Below, one piece after another: positions 1 through 6,626 of a DNA stretch of 6,782 nucleotides. Source of the DNA: Calditrichota bacterium (GTDB lineage: Bacteria > Calditrichota > Calditrichia > RBG-13-44-9 > J075); assembly GCA_024275555.1 (NCBI GenBank), contig JAJRYW010000090.1, positions 1 to 6,782 on the forward strand. The letters are read 5' to 3'. The position numbers were made by a program, and so were the translations under genes. Within the stretch, counting starts at the first letter, position 1, and each line of letters opens with the position of its first letter. The notes below the pieces were generated by a model. It had not been told where the DNA came from. It searched no databases and was given only the letters and a program-made list of their open reading frames with translations.

Positions 1-1059
1 GATCAATTTATCCTCAGCACGACGAAGTTGCAGGGTGGGAAAATCGCCTTCCAGATCCGGATCGGCCTCCAGCCGGAAGGATTGCAATTCCTCGACAATC
101 TCTCCGATGCGCCCGGTGTGATCCTCGTCGCTTAGCGCACTGATATCCAGGCGGAATTTCATCTCGATCTCCGAGAAGGGGATCAATTGGGGATAGAGCC
201 GGTAGAGTTCGTTTAAGTGAAATTGATACTGGGGTTGCCAGTCTTTTTCCCGGGCGATGGTTGCGCAGACCTGGTGAATCCGGGCCATCAGCATCCGCTC
301 CCGGATTTTGTCTATTGCCGGATCGCTGAGGGCTTCGGTAAGCTGATCGTAAGCTTTGTCCGGATCGCCGTCCTCATAGCGGAGGCGGCCCAGGAAATAA
401 TCGTAATAGCGACGCAGGTTGCTCCGGGGGTCGGTGCGTTTGAACTCCGCCAGGGTCTTTTCAAAAAAACCGCGGCTGAACCTGGAAATAATCTCCCAGA
501 GTTCATCGAAACTAATGATATTTTCGGTGTGAAAAAGATGATAGTAGACCATCTCCCGTTCCGGGTTGGCGGCCAGTTCATCCGCCAACTGGTAGAGCGT
601 GCTGTATTTTTGAAAGTACCATCCCGGCGAGAATTTCCACCAGTCCAGGCTCAGCCAGTAGTTGGGATGCTCAAACTGGAAACTGCGGATGCGATACTCT
701 GCCAGCACCAGTTTGAGGGTCTTCAGCATAAAGCGGTATTGGTCTTCCCGGAAAGAAGTATTGTAATGCACTTCTTTAAAGTGATCGGCATTGTTGAGCG
801 CTTTCTCTGCTTCGGTTAACATCCCGGCATAGAGATACATGCGGGCCAGGCAGAGGTTATCCCAGCCGTAGCCGATGGTGAAGCCGTGCTTGTCGCGCTC
901 CTGTTGCAGTTTCAGGGCCCCTTGCAGCGGCTCCCCGCGATATACAAACAAAGTGGAATATCCCTGCCAGTGCCCGCCCCGGCTGCGAGCCCCCTGGTCC
1001 GGCACATTGGAGAAATAGCGCTCCGCCTCCAGAAAATCGATGTTGGAATGATAGGTAAA
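1..1059 (-). CDS. C-terminal part of TPR-like exported protein, after an in-frame TGA; runs off the left edge
   Basis: This is the direct in-frame continuation of the gene that starts at 1914, beyond the TGA at 1060-1062. I checked all 353 codons down to position 1 and found no further stop, so the frame is open and the true end lies outside the window. The translation looks like real protein: helical and rich in aromatic and charged residues. It has TPR-like helix pairs, such as ARMYLYAGMLTEAEKALNNA near 785-845 and a FLGRLRYEDGDPDKAYDQL stretch near 335-400. No good independent start lies just after the stop. The first ATG is at 838-840. A GTG at 1003-1005 has a GGAG-type purine run, but about 15 nt upstream, which is too far to be convincing. 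I therefore read this as the second half of one gene rather than a separate gene. It could be a nonsense-mutated remnant, a readthrough product or a sequencing error. The exact function is unknown; a protein-interaction scaffold is inferred from the repeat style. Confidence 0.6.
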
Positions 1060-1062
1060 TCA
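1060..1062 (-). other. In-frame TGA interrupting the TPR-like gene
   Basis: The minus-strand codon series is GTA AAT TTG TGA TTT ACC TAT CAT. Both sides are in one frame, and this is the only stop in that frame from 1914 to 1. Single-base routes to it include TGG (Trp), CGA (Arg) or GGA (Gly) becoming TGA. TGA works as a normal stop for the transglutaminase gene (3588-3590) and its upstream neighbour (6623-6625), so a recoded genome is unlikely. Confidence 0.85.
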
Positions 1063-1914
1063 CAAATTTACCGTCTTGGCTAAATTGTCGTCACCGGACA
1101 TTTGTTTGAAGAAGGCCGCCGCCCGTTCCGGCTGTAGGTTATAACCGTACAAAATGCCCCGGGTGTTGGCAATCACCCCCAGGGGCGCTTTGATGAAGGC
1201 GTTTTCAAAGGAGGTGTAAAATCCGCTTCCCTTGATCACCGCACCCAGGATCTCCCGCTTTAAGTAGGGAATATTTTTCCGATAGCGGGCCTCCAGGGAG
1301 TCCGTATAGGCGAAGGATTCCGCCAGGTTGTCTTCAATACGATCATGCAAAAAGGGATAATCCCTGCTGGTAAAAATCCGGGTGCGGAAATAGAGCCAGG
1401 AGAGCCAATGGTAGCTCTGGAAGTCGTAAGCGAGGTTTGCCCGTTGCAGACGCCGGGCAGCCTGGTAGGCGGAATCCGGCTGCTCCAGGGAGATGTAGCA
1501 GTTGATCAGGCGGTTGGAGAGATCAAAATAATCCAGTTGACGGAACAGGTCCCTCCAGGCGCCCTGAAAAATGTCCTCGCGGGTATAGTTTACCCCCAAT
1601 GTGTAGCCATAGTCATTTTCAAAGAGTTGAATGGCTTTGCGCAGCGGCTTTACCGCCCGGGCCAGCCCGGTGTGCTCCTCGGCTTTTTCATAATTGTGGT
1701 ACGCCTCGATGAGGTAGCCCACGTAATAGGTGCTGTCCAAATGTTTGGCCTGGTTCGCCCGGCGGATCGCTTCGGCGGATTTATAATCAAATCCCCAGCG
1801 GAGCGTGTCGATCGAAGCCCGCATTTGCTCCCTGTCCTGGGCAAGCAAGATGCTGCTCAGCGCCAGCCAGGTCAGGAGAAAGAATTTCAGGTTGGTCGTA
1901 TTCAGTATTCGCAT
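1060..1914 (-). CDS. Exported TPR-like repeat protein, N-terminal part ending at an in-frame TGA
   Basis: The 284 codons from ATG 1914 begin with a signal peptide: R2 and K10, a hydrophobic core at about residues 11-24, and a likely cleavage around LLAQ (residues 23-26). There is no lipobox cysteine, so a periplasmic or secreted product is expected. The rest is helical, with short TPR-like helix pairs, for example around residues 43-90 (AEEHTGLARAVKPLRKAI) and around 140-165 (EQPDSAYQAARRLQRANLA). TPR-type proteins generally act as binding scaffolds; no partner can be named here. A purine run AGAAGG lies 3 nt before the ATG and supports this start, and any later start would lose the signal peptide. 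The frame ends at TGA 1060-1062, but coding continues in the same frame to the window edge, so the full product would be at least 637 residues. I do not recognise a specific family. It lies downstream of the moxR-like gene across a 424 bp repeat-filled gap. Confidence 0.75.
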   Translation of the reverse strand: MRILNTTNLKFFLLTWLALSSILLAQDREQMRASIDTLRWGFDYKSAEAIRRANQAKHLDSTYYVGYLIEAYHNYEKAEEHTGLARAVKPLRKAIQLFENDYGYTLGVNYTREDIFQGAWRDLFRQLDYFDLSNRLINCYISLEQPDSAYQAARRLQRANLAYDFQSYHWLSWLYFRTRIFTSRDYPFLHDRIEDNLAESFAYTDSLEARYRKNIPYLKREILGAVIKGSGFYTSFENAFIKAPLGVIANTRGILYGYNLQPERAAAFFKQMSGDDNLAKTVNL

Positions 1915-1917
1915 CAG

Positions 1918-1923
1918 CCTTCT
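1918..1923 (-). promoter_or_regulatory. Ribosome binding site of the TPR-like gene
   Basis: On the minus strand AGAAGG is followed by CTG and then the ATG at 1914. The 3 nt gap is short for a Shine-Dalgarno site, but no better site exists for another start that keeps the signal peptide. Confidence 0.4.
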
Positions 1924-2040
1924 TGGGTTATAGATAGAGTGTATTTGTCCTGGTTAGGGGTTACCGGTTTTCTCGATCCCCTTCTTGATCCAGCGCCCTT
2001 CTCGATCCAGTGCTCCGCGCCGGATCGCACTAAATTTAAC

Positions 2041-2146
2041 CTTCTCGATCCAGTGCTCCGCGCTGGATCGCAGGACTGAGGCTCTGCCTCAAGTTTGACG
2101 GGAGGCCGGAGCCTCCTGAATTGCTTCCGGCGCGGAGCACTGGAAG
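2041..2146. repeat. 106 bp direct repeat, copy 1 (full composite unit)
   Basis: This copy is identical over 106 bp to 2211-2316, offset by 170 bp. Inside it are CGATCCAG/CTGGATCG arms (2047-2054 and 2063-2070), a TGAGGC-TCT-GCCTCA hairpin at 2077-2091 and a GGAGGC-CGGA-GCCTCC hairpin at 2101-2116. The unit is bracketed by 19 bp inverted arms, TCCAGTGCTCCGCGCTGGA at 2049-2067 and TCCGGCGCGGAGCACTGGA at 2126-2144, with one mismatch when paired. The layout, terminal inverted arms around inner hairpins, is MITE-like or REP-like. Without other genome copies the family cannot be named. Confidence 0.9.
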
Positions 2147-2163
2147 CAGGAAAAAAATTTAAC

Positions 2164-2210
2164 CTTCTCGATCCAGTGCTCCGCGCTGGATCGCAGGACT
2201 GAGGCTCTGC
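2164..2210. repeat. Truncated 47 bp copy of the composite repeat
   Basis: This copy matches the first 47 bp of the full unit (CTTCTCGATCC through GCTCTGC) and is followed immediately at 2211 by the start of the second full unit. The junction falls inside the GAGGC-TCT-GCCTC hairpin, so only one arm of that hairpin is complete here. This is what slippage or recombination between units would leave. Confidence 0.85.
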
Positions 2211-2316
2211 CTTCTCGATCCAGTGCTCCGCGCTGGATCGCAGGACTGAGGCTCTGCCTCAAGTTTGACGGGAGGCCGGAGCCTCCTGAATTGCTTCCGG
2301 CGCGGAGCACTGGAAG
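2211..2316. repeat. 106 bp direct repeat, copy 2 (full composite unit)
   Basis: This is a perfect copy of 2041-2146, ending 22 bp before the last base of the moxR-like stop codon. The sequence identity ends after TGGAAG, where the copies continue CAGG and TAGC. On the transcribed minus strand the series of hairpins would form in the 3' untranslated region of the moxR-like message. No T-run follows any of them, so they do not look like ordinary intrinsic terminators. Confidence 0.9.
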
Positions 2317-2338
2317 TAGCAGAATCACAACTTCAGTA

Positions 2339-3361
2339 TTACCCCTGCAACTTCAATGCAGCCAACCGTTCCAACTCCCGGTGCACAATGTGCTCCAGGG
2401 CCGTCTCACCTTCATCCTGGTTTTTATAGATAATCCGGTGATTCAGCACATCAACCGCCAATTCCTTGACATCATCTTCGATCACATAGTCGCGGTTGTG
2501 GATCAAGGCGTAGGCCCGCAGGCAACGGATAAAGATGATCCCACTCCGGGTAGAGGCGCCTAAACGAATCGAAGTGTCTTCCCGGGTAGTCCGGACAATG
2601 TTGCTCACCGCCTGCAAAATTTCCGGATGAACCGTTACCTTTTCCGCCGCCTGACGCATCTGCAGGATATCCTCGTAACGCAGCACCGGCCGGATAGTCT
2701 CGGGAATGGTATTGATGCTGAGGTAATTCCGGTAAATCTCCAGTTCCTTGTCCTCGGAAACGTAACCGAAGCGGATTTTCATAAAAAAGCGATCCAGTTG
2801 CGCGGCCGGCAAGGGATAGGTGCCCTCAAATTCAATGGGGTTTTGGGTGGCGATGACAAAGAAAAACTCATCCAGCGGATAGGTTTGCTCGCCAACCGTA
2901 ATCTGGTTCTCGGCCATACATTCCAGCAAAGCCGACTGCACTTTGGGCGAGGCGCGATTGATCTCATCGGCCAGGATAATGTTGCCGAACAGCGGCCCGG
3001 GTTTGAAGATAAAATCCTTGTTGCGGTCATCGAAGATGTAAGTGCCGATCAGGTCCATCGGCAGCAAATCCGGGGTAAACTGGATCCGCTTAAACACCAC
3101 GTGGCCGTCCTGATCTTTTCGGGTGTTTTCGATGTGCCGGCCTTCGATGGAGAACGCCAGCGCCTTGGCCATCGAGGTTTTGCCCAGGCCGGGGAGGTCT
3201 TCCAGAAGGATATGCCCGCCGGCAATCAGGCAGGTGAGCACTTTGCCAATCTCCCGGTCTTTGCCGCGGATAATTTTGGCGATATTTGCCGCCAACTGCT
3301 CAATCTTATTCGGCGACGGGGGCGTCTCGGTATTCATATTCAGCGCATCAGAATGTTCCAT
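2339..3361 (-). CDS. MoxR-family AAA+ ATPase
   Basis: This is a 340-residue cytoplasmic AAA+ ATPase, close to the usual MoxR length. Visible motifs in order are Walker A PGLGKT (57-62), Walker B IILADEINRASP (128-139, with D132 and E133), sensor 1 ATQNP (171-175), the LPAAQLDRF segment with the arginine finger R191, and sensor 2 LGASTRSG (267-274, R272). All catalytic residues are present. Many MoxR proteins have GASPR where this one has GASTR, a minor variation. The C-terminal helical lid (about 228-336) is complete. MoxR proteins are thought to act as ATP-driven chaperones that mature or insert partner proteins, often encoded with DUF58 and transglutaminase genes. Its placement just after a TgpA-like gene supports that role by inference. 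The start is set by AGGAAG four bases upstream of ATG 3361; the later Met9 has no such site. The 226 bp gap upstream suggests it may have its own promoter. A specific gene symbol is not justified. Confidence 0.95.
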   Translation of the reverse strand: MEHSDALNMNTETPPSPNKIEQLAANIAKIIRGKDREIGKVLTCLIAGGHILLEDLPGLGKTSMAKALAFSIEGRHIENTRKDQDGHVVFKRIQFTPDLLPMDLIGTYIFDDRNKDFIFKPGPLFGNIILADEINRASPKVQSALLECMAENQITVGEQTYPLDEFFFVIATQNPIEFEGTYPLPAAQLDRFFMKIRFGYVSEDKELEIYRNYLSINTIPETIRPVLRYEDILQMRQAAEKVTVHPEILQAVSNIVRTTREDTSIRLGASTRSGIIFIRCLRAYALIHNRDYVIEDDVKELAVDVLNHRIIYKNQDEGETALEHIVHRELERLAALKLQG

Positions 3362-3365
3362 TCGT

Positions 3366-3371
3366 CTTCCT
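3366..3371 (-). promoter_or_regulatory. Ribosome binding site of the MoxR-family gene
   Basis: On the minus strand AGGAAG stands four bases before ATG 3361 (six from its AGGA core). It decides the start at Met1 against the alternative ATG at codon 9. The AT-rich stretch just upstream (about 3380-3410) could hold a promoter, but I see no convincing paired -35 and -10 boxes. Confidence 0.6.
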
Positions 3372-3429
3372 CATCTTGCTATGATTAATAATTGATTTTA
3401 CAATATTGGCTATTCTTACATTCACCTTG

Positions 3430-3453
3430 CGCAAGCTTCAGACTGCGAATAAC
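3430..3453. repeat. 24 bp palindromic repeat, copy A
   Basis: This copy matches copy B at 3462-3485 at 23 of 24 positions, in direct orientation and 32 bp apart. The core CGCAAGCT-TC-AGACTGCG is a decayed palindrome. Confidence 0.75.
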
Positions 3454-3454
3454 A

Positions 3455-3485
3455 GGGTAGCCGCAAGCTTCAGATTGCGAATAAC
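3455..3485. repeat. Palindromic repeat, copy B (arm of a longer inverted pair)
   Basis: Bases 3462-3485 repeat copy A with one difference. The wider segment 3455-3479, starting GGGTAGCCGCAAGCTT, is inverted at 3541-3565 with 23 of 25 matches. The core CGCAAGCT-TC-AGATTGCG is a hairpin with one mismatch. Confidence 0.8.
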
Positions 3486-3540
3486 GACTCCCAAACCTAT
3501 TGTAACCGTTGCGATGAACAACGGAATGCTTAACGCTTTG

Positions 3541-3565
3541 CGCAAGCTAAAGCTTGCGGCTACCC
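3541..3565. repeat. Palindromic repeat, copy C (inverted)
   Basis: The core CGCAAGCT-AA-AGCTTGCG (3541-3558) is a perfect 8 bp palindrome with a two-base centre, and GGCTACCC completes the inverted match to copy B. It lies 22 bp beyond the transglutaminase stop codon on the transcribed strand. No T-run follows it on that strand, so it is probably not an intrinsic terminator by itself. The remaining gap sequence (3362-3429 and 3486-3540) shows nothing else that I can name. Confidence 0.8.
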
Positions 3566-3587
3566 GTACCATCCGTACATTTCAATT

Positions 3588-6500
3588 TCAGGAGCGCAGC
3601 AATAAAAAGCGCAAGGTGCGAATAAAATTGGCAAAGCTCTTCACAATTTGCCAGCGGGAATATTTTTGCAGCACCTCGGCGGGGAAACGCTCCCGGAAAC
3701 GCTCCACCAACTGACTCTCTTCGCCGGCGGGCAGCTTCCCGGCATATTTGCTGCGCAGATATAAATTCATAAACCGGGTAAAATCGGTGCCGAAGCGCGG
3801 GTCAATCTGTGTGCGGGCAAACTCCAGCGGCGTCTCCCCGTGACGATGAACCCCCAACTGGTTCAACAGCATCAAACTGAGCCGGTATGTCCAATAGAGC
3901 CGGGATTGCGGCTGCGCGGCCCGGGAGCGCCAGAGCAGGTAGAGATAGGTCAAACCGCCCAACAGCGCCAGGGCAACCGCGGTAAGAATCAGCAGGGTCA
4001 GCAGCGTGACCAGGAAGCGCTGCCAAAAGGGCGATTCCGGCTGATCAATAGTGATTTTATCGACCGGGATCTGCGCCGGGAAAGTGTGCTGAAACCAGGA
4101 AACAAACGACTCCGTGGCCAGGTACGGCTTTAATTGCCGCAAACTGGGATGCCCCGACTCGGCGTTGACAATCACCGAGTCTCCCCCGGTCAGGGCGGTC
4201 AGGGGCAGGGCCTGGTCGCCCCGGTGAACCAGGGAGTCCTGCGGCACAATGGTAACCGGAAAGGCTTTGCCCGGCTCGATGTCGACAAAGCGGTTCCGGT
4301 AAAAAATGCGCTCCGGCAGCACCGTTACCCCCTGGGAATCGGCGCTCAGTTCCAGGAAACGGCCTTTCACGGCAAATATTTTACCGGATTGATTATCCTC
4401 CTCCTGGTAGACCACAATCGCCTCATCTACCGGAATCGGCGCCGGAAAGGTTTTGGCAGCCCAGGCCATAAACGGCGGTTTACCGGGATATTCAGGCAGC
4501 TTCTCCAGATCGTAGTCAAACGAGTAGGAGGAGACCACCATGCGGCTTTTCAGCGGAAACTCGCCGATCTTCACTTTTTCGTCGTTGATAGTAACCGCAC
4601 CACCCCGGGGTTTTAAGGCGATCACCCGGGCCAGCGAATCGGGAATTTTATAAGCCTTATTGCGATAGCGAATCTGGTAGGGGCGAATCAGCACTTCGGT
4701 GGAATCGCTGCTGATGCCGGTAATCCCGCCCAATACGGCAAAGATGGGGTCGCGGGCATAGTCGGGCGGGGTGGCGTCGGGGCGGGGCGGGCGCATCGGC
4801 TCGGTTCCGTCGCTGGGAGTGGGATCAAAATCCACCCAGCCGTAGCTGGGGAAATACACTTCCACCCAGGCGTGCCCCTGGTCCGCATAAACCCAATACC
4901 AGCCGGAGTTTTTGTTGCTGCGATCAAAAATGGCGTATCCCACCGCCACCCGGCAGGGGATTCCCGCGGCGCGCAGCAGCAGGGTCATCGCCCCGGCAAA
5001 ATAGGTGCAATAGCCTTTGCGGTTCTCGGTCAAAAAATAGTGCATAAATGATTGCCCGGGAGTTTTGGGCGCGCCAGGCTTGAGCGTGTAAGTGAAGCGG
5101 GGTGCGCCGTCTTCATCCACGCCGGTAAAAAAATCCAGCACGGCCTCCACTTTGTCGTAGGCGGTGGATTTACCTTTGGTCAACCGGCGGGCTAAGTTCA
5201 TGATCACCGAATCGCTGGTGTCCGCTTCGGTATAGTAGCGGGTAAAGGTAGAATCCAGGAAAGCGTAGCCGATGTCCTCCCGGAGCGCCTGGGCGCGCTG
5301 TTCCCGGAATTCCAGCAACTCCGGTTGATTGGTGCTGTAGACAAAGGGGGGCAAGTTCCAAATCGAGATAAGCGAGGAGCATTGATAGACGCTGGTAAAG
5401 GTGGCGCGGTCCTCCGGCGCCACGGGCAGCTTTTGGTAAAAATAGCCGGTGTTGGGCGCAACATAGGCGTTGGGGTCCAGCGACTGATTGTAGACCGTGG
5501 CAGCAATATTGCGCCGGTAGCGGTACTGGGCAGTGCTCCATTTAACCAGGGAATCCTGCACCGAAAAGCCGATCGGCACATCTTTGATCGAGGGGGAAAA
5601 CACATCGTTGGGGATGGCCGAGGGCGGATAGGGGTCTAAAACAAATTTCTCCGTCTTGGGCTCATAGCGATTGAGCACAAAACGCCGGAAATGCACCGGC
5701 AGGGGAATCCGTCCCCCGTCTTCCGTGGGAAAAAAGTTGTCGATGTAGGTGCAAAACACCGTTTCATCGGAGAGCTTTACCTCCGGCAGCAGTTGGGCGT
5801 AGTTGTTCAGATCAAAGCGGGGTTTCTGGGTCTGCTGGTCGATGGTCTTTTTCAGAAAATCGGAGGAACTGCCCTGGGCCTGGTTGAGCCGCTCATAGAG
5901 ATCGGCGGGCAGGTCGAAAAAGAGAAAATAGAAGAAAGGCAGCACCAGGATGATCAGCAGCGCCGTGATGGTCATGGCAGTGCGCTTAACAATCAGCTTG
6001 ATCTGGCGACGGTCCAGCCCCCGGGCTTTTTTGAGAATCTCGTTTGCCGCCAGGATAAACACACCGTAAAACAGCAGCGGAGCCAGGTAAAGATAGAGCG
6101 TGGCAAACTGGCTCTGCGCCAGGGTGAGTTGGTTTTGGGTCTGGCGGGCCAACCCCTCCACCACCTGCAAATAAATCATCTCCTGGTAACTGACATAGTT
6201 GGAGACCACAAACTCGGCCCCCAGCAAAAAAACGATCAGGGCGGCCAGCCAGGGGAAAAACGACCAGCGGGCAAAACCGAAGCCGATCAGCCAGGCCGAG
6301 AGGAAAATGAAGGCGTAGATCACAAAAGAAACCGAATTATAGAAGGCGTCGAACTCGCCCATGTATAAACCGGAGGCCAGGTGGTAGCCGCCCAGGATCA
6401 TCAGCACCAGCAACAGGAAGGTCGTGGTAAAACGGGCTTTGTAGCTGTAGAGAAAGTAGGCCCCGATGAGCCCCAGGGAGAACACCAGCATATCCATGCC

Positions 6501-6626
6501 CAGGTTGACCCGGATTTGGGAGAGGTTGGAAGCATACAGGCTCCACAGGTAGAGACTGACCAGCACGGTGGGCAGCAGCTTCAGCAGCGCACCGGCCCAG
6601 ATATATTGGGATGCTTGACGGTTCAT
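3588..6626 (-). CDS. TgpA-family membrane transglutaminase-like protein with a duplicated extra domain
   Basis: This 1012-residue inner-membrane protein has hydrophobic helices at about 9-30, 44-62, 66-82, 97-115, 122-145, 175-195 and 216-238, then a large extracytoplasmic part. Residues 280-335 include FRRFVLNRYEP, typical of the region before the core in TgpA-like proteins. The transglutaminase-like core (about 470-620) keeps its triad: C540 in GYCTYFAGAM, H585 in GHAWVEVY and D601 in DFDPTP. Residues 638-864 hold two copies of one domain, 122 residues apart. A last helix (871-899) leads to a DUF4129-like tail with ETPLEFA (931-937) and YLRSKYAG. Family members act as membrane transglutaminase-like or protease-like enzymes on the periplasmic side; the substrate is unknown. 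It is longer than the roughly 650-750 residues common in the family, mainly because of the duplicated domain. ATG 6626 overlaps the upstream stop as ATGA, suggesting translational coupling. A weak GGAAG lies 10 nt upstream. A MoxR gene follows, as is common for this family. Confidence 0.93.
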   Translation of the reverse strand: MNRQASQYIWAGALLKLLPTVLVSLYLWSLYASNLSQIRVNLGMDMLVFSLGLIGAYFLYSYKARFTTTFLLLVLMILGGYHLASGLYMGEFDAFYNSVSFVIYAFIFLSAWLIGFGFARWSFFPWLAALIVFLLGAEFVVSNYVSYQEMIYLQVVEGLARQTQNQLTLAQSQFATLYLYLAPLLFYGVFILAANEILKKARGLDRRQIKLIVKRTAMTITALLIILVLPFFYFLFFDLPADLYERLNQAQGSSSDFLKKTIDQQTQKPRFDLNNYAQLLPEVKLSDETVFCTYIDNFFPTEDGGRIPLPVHFRRFVLNRYEPKTEKFVLDPYPPSAIPNDVFSPSIKDVPIGFSVQDSLVKWSTAQYRYRRNIAATVYNQSLDPNAYVAPNTGYFYQKLPVAPEDRATFTSVYQCSSLISIWNLPPFVYSTNQPELLEFREQRAQALREDIGYAFLDSTFTRYYTEADTSDSVIMNLARRLTKGKSTAYDKVEAVLDFFTGVDEDGAPRFTYTLKPGAPKTPGQSFMHYFLTENRKGYCTYFAGAMTLLLRAAGIPCRVAVGYAIFDRSNKNSGWYWVYADQGHAWVEVYFPSYGWVDFDPTPSDGTEPMRPPRPDATPPDYARDPIFAVLGGITGISSDSTEVLIRPYQIRYRNKAYKIPDSLARVIALKPRGGAVTINDEKVKIGEFPLKSRMVVSSYSFDYDLEKLPEYPGKPPFMAWAAKTFPAPIPVDEAIVVYQEEDNQSGKIFAVKGRFLELSADSQGVTVLPERIFYRNRFVDIEPGKAFPVTIVPQDSLVHRGDQALPLTALTGGDSVIVNAESGHPSLRQLKPYLATESFVSWFQHTFPAQIPVDKITIDQPESPFWQRFLVTLLTLLILTAVALALLGGLTYLYLLWRSRAAQPQSRLYWTYRLSLMLLNQLGVHRHGETPLEFARTQIDPRFGTDFTRFMNLYLRSKYAGKLPAGEESQLVERFRERFPAEVLQKYSRWQIVKSFANFIRTLRFLLLRS
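4035..4349 (-). repeat. Coding repeat 2: second copy of the duplicated domain in the TgpA-like protein
   Basis: This encodes residues 760-864. The matching landmarks are YRN (776-778), W844 and TFPAQIPVD (848-856). It ends just before the last membrane helix. DNA identity between the copies is low, so the duplication looks old. Confidence 0.75.
4401..4715 (-). repeat. Coding repeat 1: first copy of the duplicated domain in the TgpA-like protein
   Basis: This encodes residues 638-742. Compared with residues 760-864 at a fixed offset of 122 and with no gaps, about 30 of 105 positions are identical by hand count. Landmarks are YRN (654-656), W722 and TFPAPIPVD (726-734). It lies directly after the transglutaminase core, in the extracytoplasmic part. 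Confidence 0.75.

Larger units (their letters stand above)
1915..2338. repeat. Intergenic block of composite hairpin-rich repeats
   Basis: This 424 bp gap between the moxR-like gene and the TPR-like gene holds no credible gene. About 1969-2316 is built from repeated units starting CTTCTCGATCCAGTGCTCC, at 1998 (shorter and diverged), 2041, 2164 (truncated at 47 bp) and 2211. Degenerate fragments such as CTTCTTGATCCAGCGCC lie at 1981. The segment AAATTTAACCTTCTCGATCC and what follows is shared by 2032-2089 and 2155-2212. Short hairpins recur in each full unit. The stretch 1915-1968 next to the TPR gene is unique sequence and presumably carries its leader. The nested, partly truncated arrangement suggests repeated duplication or insertion of a dispersed palindromic element. 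No transposase is present. Confidence 0.85.

Noticed and set aside
1020..1062. Selenocysteine insertion at the in-frame TGA
   Set aside because: The bases after the TGA (TTTACCTATCATTCC and on) show no stable hairpin of the bacterial SECIS type, and nothing suggests a redox site in this helical-repeat protein.
1060..1062. Alternative genetic code with TGA as Trp or Gly
   Set aside because: TGA ends the TgpA-like gene right after its expected C-terminal domain, and ends the upstream gene at an ATGA overlap. TGA appears only once inside the long coding frames.
1345..2079. A 244-codon plus-strand open frame (and similar ones at 217-819, 2627-3388, 5691-6368)
   Set aside because: They lie antisense to well-supported minus-strand genes, have no recognisable domains, and their proteins read as mirror compositions of the real genes. 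The 1345-2079 frame also runs into the repeat array.
1998..2316. CRISPR array
   Set aside because: Spacing is irregular, units have different lengths, the repeated part is longer than any spacer, and there are no cas genes.
2089..2328. A 79-codon minus-strand frame inside the repeat block
   Set aside because: It is made almost wholly of the duplicated repeat units, and its protein only repeats what they encode. It is a by-product of the repeats.
3541..3558. Intrinsic terminator after the TgpA-like gene
   Set aside because: The stem is good but no T-run follows on the transcribed strand, and the same motif recurs twice nearby as a repeat.
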